In this document: piece by piece, positions 1 through 7,386 of the stretch
Numbering within the stretch: position 1 is the stretch's first letter
Layout: each line of letters begins with the position of its first letter
From: Rhodovulum sp. 12E13
GTDB lineage: Bacteria; Pseudomonadota; Alphaproteobacteria; Rhodobacterales; Rhodobacteraceae
Length of the DNA stretch: 64,000 bases
Reading direction: 5' to 3'
NCBI RefSeq assembly: GCF_003340565.1
Contig: NZ_QPLK01000001.1
Location: 1 to 64,000, forward strand
Position numbers and translations under genes: made by a program
Notes under the pieces: model-generated
Seen by the model: only the letters and a program-made list of their open reading frames with translations
Told to the model about the DNA's origin: nothing
Databases searched by the model: none

Positions 1-127
1 CTTCAACAAGCTCAAGCATTTCCGAAAGATCGCGACCCGCTACGAGAAGTCGGCCACCAACTACCTCGCCGCGGTCCTGATTGCCTGCTCCAGGCTCTGG
101 GCCAGGCATTATGAGTCCGCATCCTAG
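1..127 (+). mobile_element. 3' end of an IS5-family transposase (truncated by window edge)
   Basis: Reading from base 2, the sequence encodes 41 residues ending at a TAG at 125-127. The peptide contains FNKLKHFRKIATRYEKSA, which matches the C-terminal block of IS5-family DDE transposases (typically ENxFxKLKxFRRIATRYDK), followed by a short helical tail. The catalytic Glu would lie just left of base 1. This is therefore the end of an insertion sequence whose body lies outside the window. I could not define a terminal inverted repeat between 128 and the purE start at 204. It cannot be told whether the copy is intact. Confidence 0.75.
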
Positions 128-203
128 GCCGTGCCGGCCCCGGCCCCGCCCTTGTGCCTGTGGGCTGCGCGGGTAAGGTGCGCGCTCCACCGGGGGAGGG
201 GCC

Positions 204-689
204 ATGGCGCCGAAGGTCGGAATCATCATGGGCAGCCAGTCCGACTGGCCCACCCTGCGCGGCGCGGCCGACATCCTCGCCGAGCTCGACGTGCCGCACG
301 AGGCGCGGATCGTCTCGGCCCACCGCACCCCTGACCGGCTCTGGCGCTACGGAGACCAAGCGGCCGGGCGCGGGCTGATGGCCATCGTCGCCGGGGCGGG
401 CGGCGCGGCCCACCTGCCGGGCATGGTCGCCTCGAAGACACGGGTGCCGGTGATCGGCGTGCCGGTCCAGACCAGGGCGCTGGGCGGGCTCGATTCCCTG
501 CTGTCCATCGTGCAGATGCCCCGCGGCTACCCCGTCGCGACCATGGCGATCGGCGCCGCCGGCGCGGTGAATGCCGGGCTGATGGCGGCACAGATCGTGG
601 CGCTGTCCGACCCGGCGCTCGCCGGGCGGATCGAGGCGTGGCGCGCGGCGCTGACCGACTCGATCCCCGAGGAGCCCGTCGATGAGTGA
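204..689 (+). CDS. purE: N5-carboxyaminoimidazole ribonucleotide mutase (PurE class I)
   Basis: This enzyme converts N5-CAIR to 4-carboxy-5-aminoimidazole ribonucleotide in de novo purine synthesis, acting on the product of PurK. At 161 aa it has the family's normal length. Visible class I signatures are GSQSDW at residues 10-15, SAHRTP around 38-43 (catalytic His40), the glycine-rich [11 protein letters not shown] phosphate-binding loop, and [14 protein letters not shown]. The ATG at 204 is preceded by GGGGGAGGGG, a strong Shine-Dalgarno. The gene overlaps purK by 8 nt, so the two are almost certainly one transcript and translationally coupled. The only thing upstream is the end of an insertion sequence, so the promoter must lie in the roughly 75 bases between. 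Confidence 0.97.
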   Translation: MAPKVGIIMGSQSDWPTLRGAADILAELDVPHEARIVSAHRTPDRLWRYGDQAAGRGLMAIVAGAGGAAHLPGMVASKTRVPVIGVPVQTRALGGLDSLLSIVQMPRGYPVATMAIGAAGAVNAGLMAAQIVALSDPALAGRIEAWRAALTDSIPEEPVDE

Positions 690-1752
690 GCCGCTTGCCC
701 CGGGCAGCATGATCGGCATCCTCGGCGGCGGGCAGCTTGGACGGATGCTCTCGGTCGCGGCCGCGCGCCTTGGCTACCGCTGCCACGTCTACGAGCCGGG
801 TGCCGCGCCCGCCGCCGACGTGGCCCATGTGGTCACCCGCGCACCCTACGAGGACGATTCGGCGCTCGCCGCCTTCGCCGGCGCGATCGACGTCGCGACC
901 TACGAGTTCGAGAACGTGCCCGCAGCCGCGCTCGACGCGCTCGAGGCGCGGGTGCCCCTGCGCCCCGGCCGCCGCGCCCTCGCCACCGCGCAGGACCGGC
1001 TGGACGAAAAGACCTTTCTCGCCGGTCTCGGCCTCACCGTCGCGCCGTATGCCCCTGTCGATGACGCCGCCTCGCTCGACGCCGCCCTGGAGCGGATCGG
1101 GACACCCGCCATCCTCAAGACGCGCCGGCTGGGCTATGACGGCAAGGGGCAGGCGCGCATCGACCGCGCCGACGACGCGACCGCGGCGCTCGCCGCGATC
1201 GAGGGGGCGCCGGCGATCCTCGAAGGGGTCGTGCCGTTCTCCGCCGAGGTGTCGGTCATCGTGGCGCGGGGCCTTTCAGGCGAGGTCGCGGCCTACGACC
1301 CGGGCGAGAACGTGCACGAGGGCGGAATCCTGCGCCGCACGACCGTGCCCGCCCGCCTCACGACCGCGCGGCGCACCGATGCGGTGCTGCTGGCGGGACG
1401 GATCGCCACTGCGCTCGACTACGTCGGCGTGATGGGCGTCGAGCTGTTCGTCACGCCCGCCGGCCTCGTGGTCAACGAGATCGCGCCGCGAGTTCACAAC
1501 TCGGGTCACTGGACGCAGAACGGCTGCGCGGTCGACCAGTTCGAGCAGCACATCCGGGCCATAGCGGGCTGGCCGCTCGGCGATGGACGGCGGCATGCCG
1601 ACGTGACGATGGAGAACCTGATCGGCGACGACGTGTTCCGCGTGCCGGCGCTCGCCGCCGAGCCGGGCACGGCGCTTCACCTCTACGGCAAGGCCGAAGC
1701 GCGGCCGGGCCGCAAGATGGGGCACGTCAACCGCATCATGCCTCGCGCCTAG
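682..1752 (+). CDS. purK: N5-carboxyaminoimidazole ribonucleotide synthase (PurK)
   Basis: This ATP-grasp enzyme makes N5-CAIR from AIR, bicarbonate and ATP, feeding PurE. At 356 aa it is of ordinary size. The N-terminal pre-ATP-grasp Rossmann unit shows [11 protein letters not shown] (about residues 12-22). The central ATP-grasp domain contains [14 protein letters not shown] (about 149-162). The metal/phosphate-binding end shows [14 protein letters not shown], and the C-terminal domain ends in [16 protein letters not shown], all diagnostic of PurK. The start overlaps the end of purE by 8 nt. Downstream is a convergent 208-bp spacer before the Mla-type lipoprotein gene. Confidence 0.97.
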   Translation: MSEPLAPGSMIGILGGGQLGRMLSVAAARLGYRCHVYEPGAAPAADVAHVVTRAPYEDDSALAAFAGAIDVATYEFENVPAAALDALEARVPLRPGRRALATAQDRLDEKTFLAGLGLTVAPYAPVDDAASLDAALERIGTPAILKTRRLGYDGKGQARIDRADDATAALAAIEGAPAILEGVVPFSAEVSVIVARGLSGEVAAYDPGENVHEGGILRRTTVPARLTTARRTDAVLLAGRIATALDYVGVMGVELFVTPAGLVVNEIAPRVHNSGHWTQNGCAVDQFEQHIRAIAGWPLGDGRRHADVTMENLIGDDVFRVPALAAEPGTALHLYGKAEARPGRKMGHVNRIMPRA

Positions 1753-1879
1753 CCCGCGCCACCGCCCGATGCCTGCGCAGGGCGGGCAACGGGGCGAGGA
1801 TCGGCGGCGCGTGACAGGCGCTCGCGCCGGGCGTCGGCTGGCCGTCGCGCCCACCGGGCGGGGAACGGCCCCGACCGAA

Positions 1880-1901
1880 AGAGCGCGGCCGCCGGCGCTC
1901 T
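1880..1901. terminator. Possible bidirectional hairpin between convergent genes
   Basis: AGAGCGC and GCGCTCT form 7-bp arms around an 8-nt GC-rich loop, in the 208-bp gap between purK and the convergent lipoprotein gene. No U-tract follows on either strand, so this is at best a weak or factor-assisted terminator. Three imperfect copies of ggtcagcgc lie just to the right (about 1933-1960). Confidence 0.3.
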
Positions 1902-1960
1902 GCACGAGGCGACGAGGCGGCCAGCCGCCCCCGGTCAGTGCCCGTGGTCAGCGCCCCCGG

Positions 1961-2578
1961 TCAGCGCGCCCGATCCAGCAGCCAGCCGGCGAGTTCGCCC
2001 AGCACCGCGTCGGAGGCGGTGGAGTAGCCATCGAGGATCGCCTCAGCCGAGGTGTCGGGCACCGGCACCGCTTGGCGGAAGGTGCGGCTCGCGATCACGG
2101 CGGCGTCGCGCTCGCGCACGAGCCGGGCGACCAGCGTCACCTCCACCGTTGCGGCCTCGCCCCCCGGCGCCACCACCGCCCCGAAATCGAGCAGCGTCGC
2201 CACGAGCGCGAGGTCGCCCGTCGCCGCCAGCGGCGCGCGTCCGACATGCGCGAACGCGCCGGTGCGCAGCGCGGTCTCGACCGTCGCGGTGCGCAGCATC
2301 TCGGGGGCTGGCGCGCTCCACCGCGCCTCGGGCAGGTAGGCGACCTGCGTCGGCCCGGGGCGCACGAGAATGCTTTCGGTGTCGATGGCGCCCCCCGTCG
2401 CGAACGGCTCGACCGTGAGTTCGAGGCCGGTGGCGCGCCCCGTGGGCACCTCGGCCGGAGCGCGCAATTCGTGCACGTCCTGCGGGGCGGACGCGCGGTC
2501 GAGCGCGGCGAGGGCGGCGCAGCCCGACAGGGCAAGGGGGGCCAGAAGAGGCAACAGGCGGATCATGGCGCGTCTCAT
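1961..2578 (-). CDS. ABC-type transport auxiliary lipoprotein (PqiC/DUF330-like)
   Basis: A 205-residue exported lipoprotein. The first 20 residues carry a hydrophobic signal ending in the lipobox LSGC, so Cys19 would be acylated. The body is a mixed alpha/beta domain of the kind found beside MCE transporters (ABC_trans_aux family). It is the last gene of the permease-ATPase-MCE-lipoprotein operon and probably anchors or bridges the MCE needle at the outer membrane. Its ATG (2576-2578) overlaps the stop of the MCE gene in an ATGA arrangement, which favours this start over the in-frame ATG at 2566. Family assignment rests on context plus lipobox and is good; the exact role is inferred. Confidence 0.85.
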   Translation of the reverse strand: MRRAMIRLLPLLAPLALSGCAALAALDRASAPQDVHELRAPAEVPTGRATGLELTVEPFATGGAIDTESILVRPGPTQVAYLPEARWSAPAPEMLRTATVETALRTGAFAHVGRAPLAATGDLALVATLLDFGAVVAPGGEAATVEVTLVARLVRERDAAVIASRTFRQAVPVPDTSAEAILDGYSTASDAVLGELAGWLLDRAR

Positions 2579-4311
2579 CGTCTGAAGGCCGGCTCGCCGC
2601 GGCCGAGGAAGCGGGCGGGGTCGCGCTCGATCTGGCGCACGAGGTCGTCGAGGCGGTCGACCAGTTCGCGCGCCTCCCGGGCGAGGCGGGTGTATTGCGG
2701 CAGGCCCTCGGAGGCGAAGGCGCCGAGCGGCGGCGCGACCTCGCCCGCCGCCCGCTCCAGCCGGCCGAAGGCCGAGCTCGCGCTTTCTGCCGCCGCGCGC
2801 AGCTCCTCGGCGATGACGGGCGCATCCTCGGTCACGCTGGCGATGGCGTCGTCGAGGCTGGCGAGCGTGGCGCGCAGATCGCCCGCGAGCGCGCCCACCT
2901 CCTCGTTCAGCACCCGGTCGGCAGATGCAAAGGCGCCCTCGGCCGTGGTCAGCGCCGCCTCGCCGGTCTCGAGCGCGGAGTCGAGCCGGGCGAGCGTGCC
3001 GTTGGCCCGCTCGAACGTGTCGGCCACGGTGGCGAGCGTCTCCGACACGTCGGACGAGATCGCCTCGGCCCGGCTCGCGGCAGACGACAGGTCGGCGCTG
3101 ACGCTCTCGACGGCCTCGGCGGCGGTGGCGGTGGCCTGCCGCACGTCGTCGAGGATGGCGGGCAGCTCGGTCTCGGCCACGGCGAGGGCCGCTTCGGCGA
3201 CCGCGTCGGCGTCGGCGATCAGGTCGCGGGCCTCGGCCACCGCCTCGGTGCCCGCCCCGCTCACCAGCGTCTCGACGCTCACCGCCGCCGCCTCGACAGA
3301 GGCGGCGGCCTCCGTCGAGGCGGCGAGGGCGTCGTCGGCGGCGGCGATGGTGGCCTCGGCCTCGCGCAGGCGCTCGGAGGCGAGCGTGCCCGCGCTCCGC
3401 ACCTCGTCGAGCGCGGTGCGCGCCTCGGCCGCCACCGCCTCGGCCTCGGCCCGCAGCGCGGCCATCGTCTCCTCGGCAGAGGTGGACAGGCGCGGCAGAT
3501 CCTGCGTGACGAAGCCCTCCGCCGCGTCGAACGTTGCCTCGGCGCTGGCCAGAGCCGACTCGCCGGCGGCCAGCGTCTGCTCGGTGCGCGCGGCGAGCTC
3601 GCGCACCTGCGCCATGGTCGCGTCGGCCGATTCCAGCGTGGCGGTCGTGCGCGCCGACAGGGCGTCGAGCCCCTCGGTGAAGCGCGCGATATCGTCCGTG
3701 GCCTCGGCGACCGTCTGCGTGACGGACGAGAAGTCTTCGAGCGCGCGGTCGAAATTGGCCGACGAGGAGGCCACGTTCTCGAGGATGGCGCTCACCTGGT
3801 CCTGCGTTTCGGGGCCCAGCAGGTCGGAAATGCTGCGCGTGATGTCGAGCACCTCCTCGAAGATCAGCGGGGCGTCCTCGGTGAGCGTCTGCAGCGGCGA
3901 GCGGGACGAGGGGATGTCGGGGATCGGGTCTTCGGAAACCTCCGCGAGCAGCGGATCGCGCGGATTGCCCGCCGAGATCGCCACGTGCGAGACGCCGGTC
4001 ACCCCGAGGCTCTCCACTGTTGCCACGCTCGACGTGCGGACCGGCGTTCCGGCCTGTATCTCGATCCGCACGCGCACCAGCCCCGTCTGTTCCTCATCGA
4101 GCGCCACCTCGACGACCTGCCCCACGGGCAGCCCAGCGAAGCGCACCTCCGAGGCGTTGGACAGGCCCGAAACCGAGGTGAACAGCACGTCGTAATAGTC
4201 GAACTGCCGGTCGAGCTCGACGCGCGCGAACCAGAGGAAAAAGCCGAGCATTCCGAGGAAGCCGGCGAGCGTGAACGCCCCGATCAGCAGGTAGTTGGCG
4301 CGGGTTTCCAT
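2575..4311 (-). CDS. mlaD: MCE-domain protein MlaD-like with a very long helical C-terminus
   Basis: Periplasmic, inner-membrane-anchored substrate-binding component of an Mla-type phospholipid transporter. The N-terminus has one membrane helix (about residues 8-28). A single MCE domain follows (about 38-118), with the typical GLSNASEVRFAGLPVGQV strand-turn and GVTGVSHVAISAG. From about residue 130 to 530 the protein is a low-complexity Ala/Glu/Thr/Ser-rich helical repeat with recurrent TLASAEAT/ALEDF-like heptads, predicted as a long coiled coil. E. coli MlaD is about 180 aa, so at 578 aa this is a greatly extended version, closer in concept to PqiB/LetB needles. The gene lies 9 nt downstream of the ATPase gene and overlaps the lipoprotein gene. 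Confidence 0.9.
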   Translation of the reverse strand: METRANYLLIGAFTLAGFLGMLGFFLWFARVELDRQFDYYDVLFTSVSGLSNASEVRFAGLPVGQVVEVALDEEQTGLVRVRIEIQAGTPVRTSSVATVESLGVTGVSHVAISAGNPRDPLLAEVSEDPIPDIPSSRSPLQTLTEDAPLIFEEVLDITRSISDLLGPETQDQVSAILENVASSSANFDRALEDFSSVTQTVAEATDDIARFTEGLDALSARTTATLESADATMAQVRELAARTEQTLAAGESALASAEATFDAAEGFVTQDLPRLSTSAEETMAALRAEAEAVAAEARTALDEVRSAGTLASERLREAEATIAAADDALAASTEAAASVEAAAVSVETLVSGAGTEAVAEARDLIADADAVAEAALAVAETELPAILDDVRQATATAAEAVESVSADLSSAASRAEAISSDVSETLATVADTFERANGTLARLDSALETGEAALTTAEGAFASADRVLNEEVGALAGDLRATLASLDDAIASVTEDAPVIAEELRAAAESASSAFGRLERAAGEVAPPLGAFASEGLPQYTRLAREARELVDRLDDLVRQIERDPARFLGRGEPAFRR

Positions 4312-4320
4312 CGGCCTCGC

Positions 4321-5112
4321 CTACCTCATCCCCGTCCGCGGCGCATCCTCCTTGCGCGCGGCGCGGGCGCGCGGGCCGCGAAAATACTCCTGAACCCACG
4401 GATGGTCGACCTCCAGCATGTCGTCGAGGGTGCCGGCCGCGAGCACACGCTTTTCGGCCAGCACCGCCACCCGGTCGCAGGCGGCATAGAGCGTGTCGAG
4501 GTCGTGCGTGACGAGGAACACCGTCAGCCCCAGCGAATGCGACAGGTCGCGGATCAACGCGTCGAAAGCCGCAGCCCCGATCGGGTCGAGGCCCGCGGTC
4601 GGCTCGTCGAGGAACACGATCTCGGGGTCGTGGGCCAGAGCGCGCGCCAGCCCCGCCCGCTTGCGCATGCCGCCCGACAGCTCGGCAGGGTACTTGTCGC
4701 CTGCATTCCAGGGCAGGCCCGACAGCGCGATGCGGAACCGCGCGAGGCCGTGCCGCGTCTCGGCCGAGAGGCCCGCGACCGAGCGCAGCGGCACCTCGAC
4801 GTTCTCGACCACCGTGAGCGAGGAGAACAGCGCCCCGTCCTGGAACATCACCCCGATCCGGTGCGACAGCGCCTCGCGCGCGGCCTCGTCGCCGGCCAGC
4901 ACATCGGTGCCCAGGAGCGTGATTCGGCCGGCGGCGGGGCGCTCCAGCCCCGCGATGGCGCGCAGCAGAACCGACTTGCCGGTGCCCGAGCCGCCGACCA
5001 CGCCCAGGATCTCGCCGCGCCGCACGTCGAGGTCGAGCCCGTCATGCACCACGTGCCGGCCGAACTGCATGCGCAGGTCGCGCACCTCGATCACCGTCTC
5101 CGCCCCGCTCAC
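4321..5112 (-). CDS. mlaF: ABC transporter ATP-binding protein, MlaF-like
   Basis: Cytoplasmic ATPase powering the MlaE permease. It is 263 aa with Walker A GGSGTGKS (about residues 36-43), Q-loop MFQDGALF, a signature that in this family reads LSGGMRKRAGLARALA, Walker B IVFLDEPTAGLDP, and the H-loop VTHD. The GMRKR variant signature is typical of MlaF/Ttg2A. Translation is taken from the GTG at 5110-5112, which overlaps the permease stop codon (GTGA). No in-frame ATG lies near the N-terminal beta strand. It sits between the permease and MCE genes in one tight minus-strand operon. Confidence 0.95.
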   Translation of the reverse strand: MSGAETVIEVRDLRMQFGRHVVHDGLDLDVRRGEILGVVGGSGTGKSVLLRAIAGLERPAAGRITLLGTDVLAGDEAAREALSHRIGVMFQDGALFSSLTVVENVEVPLRSVAGLSAETRHGLARFRIALSGLPWNAGDKYPAELSGGMRKRAGLARALAHDPEIVFLDEPTAGLDPIGAAAFDALIRDLSHSLGLTVFLVTHDLDTLYAACDRVAVLAEKRVLAAGTLDDMLEVDHPWVQEYFRGPRARAARKEDAPRTGMR

Positions 5113-6236
5113 ATCCCGACCTGTTCGAAGAAGATCGAGAACAGCGCGTCGGCGACGATGACGGCAAAGATCGCCGCCACCACCGCGGCCGAGGTCATCC
5201 GCCCCAGCGATTCGGCCGTGTCGCCCACCCGCAGCCCCGCCTCGCAGCCGATCACCCCGATCAGCACGGCGAAGACGGGTGCCTTGATCATGCCGACGGT
5301 CAGGTTCGACACGTCCGTGCCCTCGGCCAGCCGGGTGACGAACATCGCCGGCGAGATGCCGAGCTCGAGCCACGCCATCAGGCCGCCGCCGAAGAGGCCC
5401 GCCAGGTTGGCGACAAGGCCGAGGATCGGCAGCATGAGCACGAGAGCCAGGATGCGCGGCACGATCAGCGCCTGCCCGGGGTCGATGCCCAGCGTGCGCA
5501 TCGCGTCGATCTCCTGGCGCATCTTCATCGAGCCGATGGCGGCAGTATAGGACGAGGCCGTCCGCCCCGCCACGATGATCGCGGTCAGCAGGATGCCCAG
5601 TTCGCGCAGGATCGAGATCGAGATCAGTTCGACCACGAAGACCTCGGCCCCGAAGGGCCTGAGCTGCGCCGCCCCCTGGAAGGCGAGGACGATGCCGATC
5701 AGGAAGGCCATGAGCGCCACGATGGGCACCGCCCGCACGCCCGCGTCCTGGCAATGGTGGACAAGGGCGGTGAGCCGCAGTTCGCGCGGGCGGATCACGC
5801 ACCGCGCCAGCCGCGCGACGAAGAGGCCGAGCACGCCGGTGAAGGCGGCCGCCGCCTGCGCCGTATCGACCACCTCGCGCCCCACCCGCTCCAGCCAGGC
5901 CGCGAAACCACGCCGGCCCGGCGCCTCGGTCGCCGGTACGGGCATCGCCTGCCGGACGGTCTCGAGGATGCGCGCGACCGAGTCGTTGGCGCCGACGATG
6001 GCAAGCTGCCCGCCGCCGTCCTCCATCCGGTCGGCGGTGGAGAGCAGCGCCCAGGCCACGCTGGTGTCGATGCGCCCGGCGCCCGAGAGGTCGATCTCGG
6101 CAGGCGCCCTGGCGTGCCATCCCGACAGCCGGCTCTCGATCTCGGGAAGGTCGGCAAGGCCGACCTCGCCCGAAAGGCTGAGGCTCTGCTCCCCCGCCCC
6201 GGTCTCGATCCGCCCCGCCGCCTGTGCCTTGCTCAT
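5109..6236 (-). CDS. mlaE: MlaE-family lipid ABC permease with fused N-terminal STAS (MlaB-like) domain
   Basis: Inner-membrane permease of a retrograde/anterograde phospholipid transporter. Residues 1-105 form a STAS-like domain (SLSLSGEVGLADLPEIE; IDLSGAGRIDTSVAWALL) equivalent to the separate E. coli MlaB. After a linker, residues 115-375 are a MlaE permease with five to six hydrophobic segments, including LMAFLIGIVLAFQGAAQL and the conserved coupling region MRTLGIDP. The fusion explains why no free mlaB gene is present. This is the first gene of the operon permease-ATPase-MCE-lipoprotein. The upstream spacer of 57 nt contains a hairpin ending the previous gene. Confidence 0.95.
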   Translation of the reverse strand: MSKAQAAGRIETGAGEQSLSLSGEVGLADLPEIESRLSGWHARAPAEIDLSGAGRIDTSVAWALLSTADRMEDGGGQLAIVGANDSVARILETVRQAMPVPATEAPGRRGFAAWLERVGREVVDTAQAAAAFTGVLGLFVARLARCVIRPRELRLTALVHHCQDAGVRAVPIVALMAFLIGIVLAFQGAAQLRPFGAEVFVVELISISILRELGILLTAIIVAGRTASSYTAAIGSMKMRQEIDAMRTLGIDPGQALIVPRILALVLMLPILGLVANLAGLFGGGLMAWLELGISPAMFVTRLAEGTDVSNLTVGMIKAPVFAVLIGVIGCEAGLRVGDTAESLGRMTSAAVVAAIFAVIVADALFSIFFEQVGM

Positions 6237-6275
6237 TGCGCCGTTCTACGCCGCCCGCGGGCAGGAGGGAAAGCG

Positions 6276-6291
6276 CCTCCGCCGGCGGAGG
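6276..6291 (-). terminator. Hairpin after the small exported-protein gene
   Basis: CCTCCGCC/GGCGGAGG is a perfect 16-bp palindrome starting 3 nt past the stop codon of the minus-strand gene at 6294. On that strand it is followed by CGCTTTCCC, a short T-run. It plausibly separates the upstream hypothetical pair from the Mla operon, though the weak U-tract means readthrough is likely. Confidence 0.4.
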
Positions 6292-6293
6292 GG

Positions 6294-6641
6294 CTAGCCC
6301 GAGGCGTCGTCGCAGGCCCGGCGCAGCGCGTCGCGCACGGCAGCGTCGATGTCGGCGGCACCGACGCCCTCCGTGCTGTCGGCCACGGCGTCGCGCGCCT
6401 TGAGATAGTGCCCCAGCACGCCCCATCGCTCGTAGACCCGGGCAAGGATGTCACCGCCGGTTGCCGTCGCATCGGCCGTGTCGATGAGCGTCTTCATGTC
6501 GCTGCGTGCCAGACGCTCCAGCGCGAAGCCGGGGCTGCACAGCTCCGCGTCGCTATAGCTCGCCCCGGCAGGCCCGGCGGCGAGCGCCGCGAGTCCGAGC
6601 ATCGCCGCGACGTGCCCGGCGCATGCCCGGGCGCGGCTCAT
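6294..6641 (-). CDS. Small exported protein of unknown function
   Basis: A 115-residue protein whose N-terminus has two Arg, a hydrophobic core (MLGLAALAAGPAGA) and a likely signal-peptidase site after AGAS, so it should be periplasmic. The mature part is mostly helical and acidic, with two cysteines (one in LCSPGF, one near the C-terminus) that could form a disulphide. I do not recognise a family. Its ATG overlaps the stop of the upstream gene (ATGA), so the two are co-translated. It may belong with that gene rather than with the Mla operon downstream. Confidence 0.7.
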   Translation of the reverse strand: MSRARACAGHVAAMLGLAALAAGPAGASYSDAELCSPGFALERLARSDMKTLIDTADATATGGDILARVYERWGVLGHYLKARDAVADSTEGVGAADIDAAVRDALRRACDDASG

Positions 6642-7120
6642 CCGAACAGCCGCGCCAGAAGGCCCCGGCGCTCGGGGGGCAGGGGAACGCCGGCGCAGGC
6701 CGACCGCCGCCGCCGCAGGAACGCCCAGACATCGGGCGCGATGTCGTCGAGATCGGTCTCGATGCGGCGAGCGGTGCGGGCAAAGTCGAACTCGGTGTCG
6801 AGCCAGTCGATCACGCCCGGGCCGAGTTGCGCGTCGGCGAGCGGACAGGCCCGGCGCAGCCGGCGGAAGGCCGTGGCGGCGTCGCGGGCGCCCACCCGCT
6901 CGAGATCGGTGGCGATGCGGTCGAGCCGTTCCACGCAATCGGGGCGTATCAACGTCTCCACGATGCCCCGGGGCCCTTGCGCCCGCCGGCGCCAGATCAG
7001 CGCAGTGAGCGCCGCGTCGAGGTCGCTGTCGCGCCCGTCGCAGCCCGCGAGAGCTGCCTCGGCGCGACCGAGTTCGGCAGGATCGTCGCCCGCCAGAAGG
7101 TCGTCGAGCGTCTGCTGCAT
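6638..7120 (-). CDS. Conserved hypothetical helical protein
   Basis: A 160-residue cytoplasmic protein without signal or membrane segments. It is Arg/Asp/Ala-rich and predicted all-helical. Visible stretches such as LDAALTALIWRRRAQGPRGIVETL and VIDWLDTEFDFARTARRIETDLDD suggest a compact helical bundle; a distant DMP19/DUF4375-like fold is possible but unproven. The ATG at 7120 follows an AT-richer stretch that probably holds its promoter. The 3' end overlaps the following exported-protein gene by 4 nt. Function unknown. Confidence 0.65.
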   Translation of the reverse strand: MQQTLDDLLAGDDPAELGRAEAALAGCDGRDSDLDAALTALIWRRRAQGPRGIVETLIRPDCVERLDRIATDLERVGARDAATAFRRLRRACPLADAQLGPGVIDWLDTEFDFARTARRIETDLDDIAPDVWAFLRRRRSACAGVPLPPERRGLLARLFG

Positions 7121-7386
7121 GTCGCAAACGTATTACAATTGGCTGAAATGGCAAACGTGGGCGCCCCGGTCGCGCTGTCCGGTGCCCTCCGGGCCGGCGT
7201 CGGGGCGGCCGGGGTGACGCGCCCGCTGCACGGGTCGATCGACAGTCTGCGCTGGCCGTTTTGCGCCTCTGGCGTCACGTCGCGTGCTGCGCCATCCGCA
7301 TGGGGCTGACGTGACGTCCGGGCACGGCTTGGCGGCGCGGCAGGCTCGGATTATTGCGGTCGCTCGACCCGCGTTCCGGAGGCCGC
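7121..7386. promoter_or_regulatory. Divergent intergenic region upstream of tex and the 6638 gene
   Basis: This 266-bp gap lies between divergently oriented genes. The segment around 7125-7160 is clearly AT-richer than its surroundings (cgtattacaattggctg) and contains a direct repeat gcaaacg. It is the most promoter-like stretch for the minus-strand pair, but I could not place a convincing -35/-10 spacing. On the tex side only the GGAGG at 7378-7382 is obvious. Confidence 0.4.

Noticed and set aside
1933-1968. Short tandem repeat ggtcagcgc
   Set aside because: Only three imperfect copies, partly inside the lipoprotein stop region; no evidence of function.
1769-4195. Very long plus-strand open frame (808 codons) opposite the MCE gene
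   Set aside because: Arg/Ser/Ala low-complexity translation, antisense to the well-supported MlaD-like gene; a GC-rich shadow frame.
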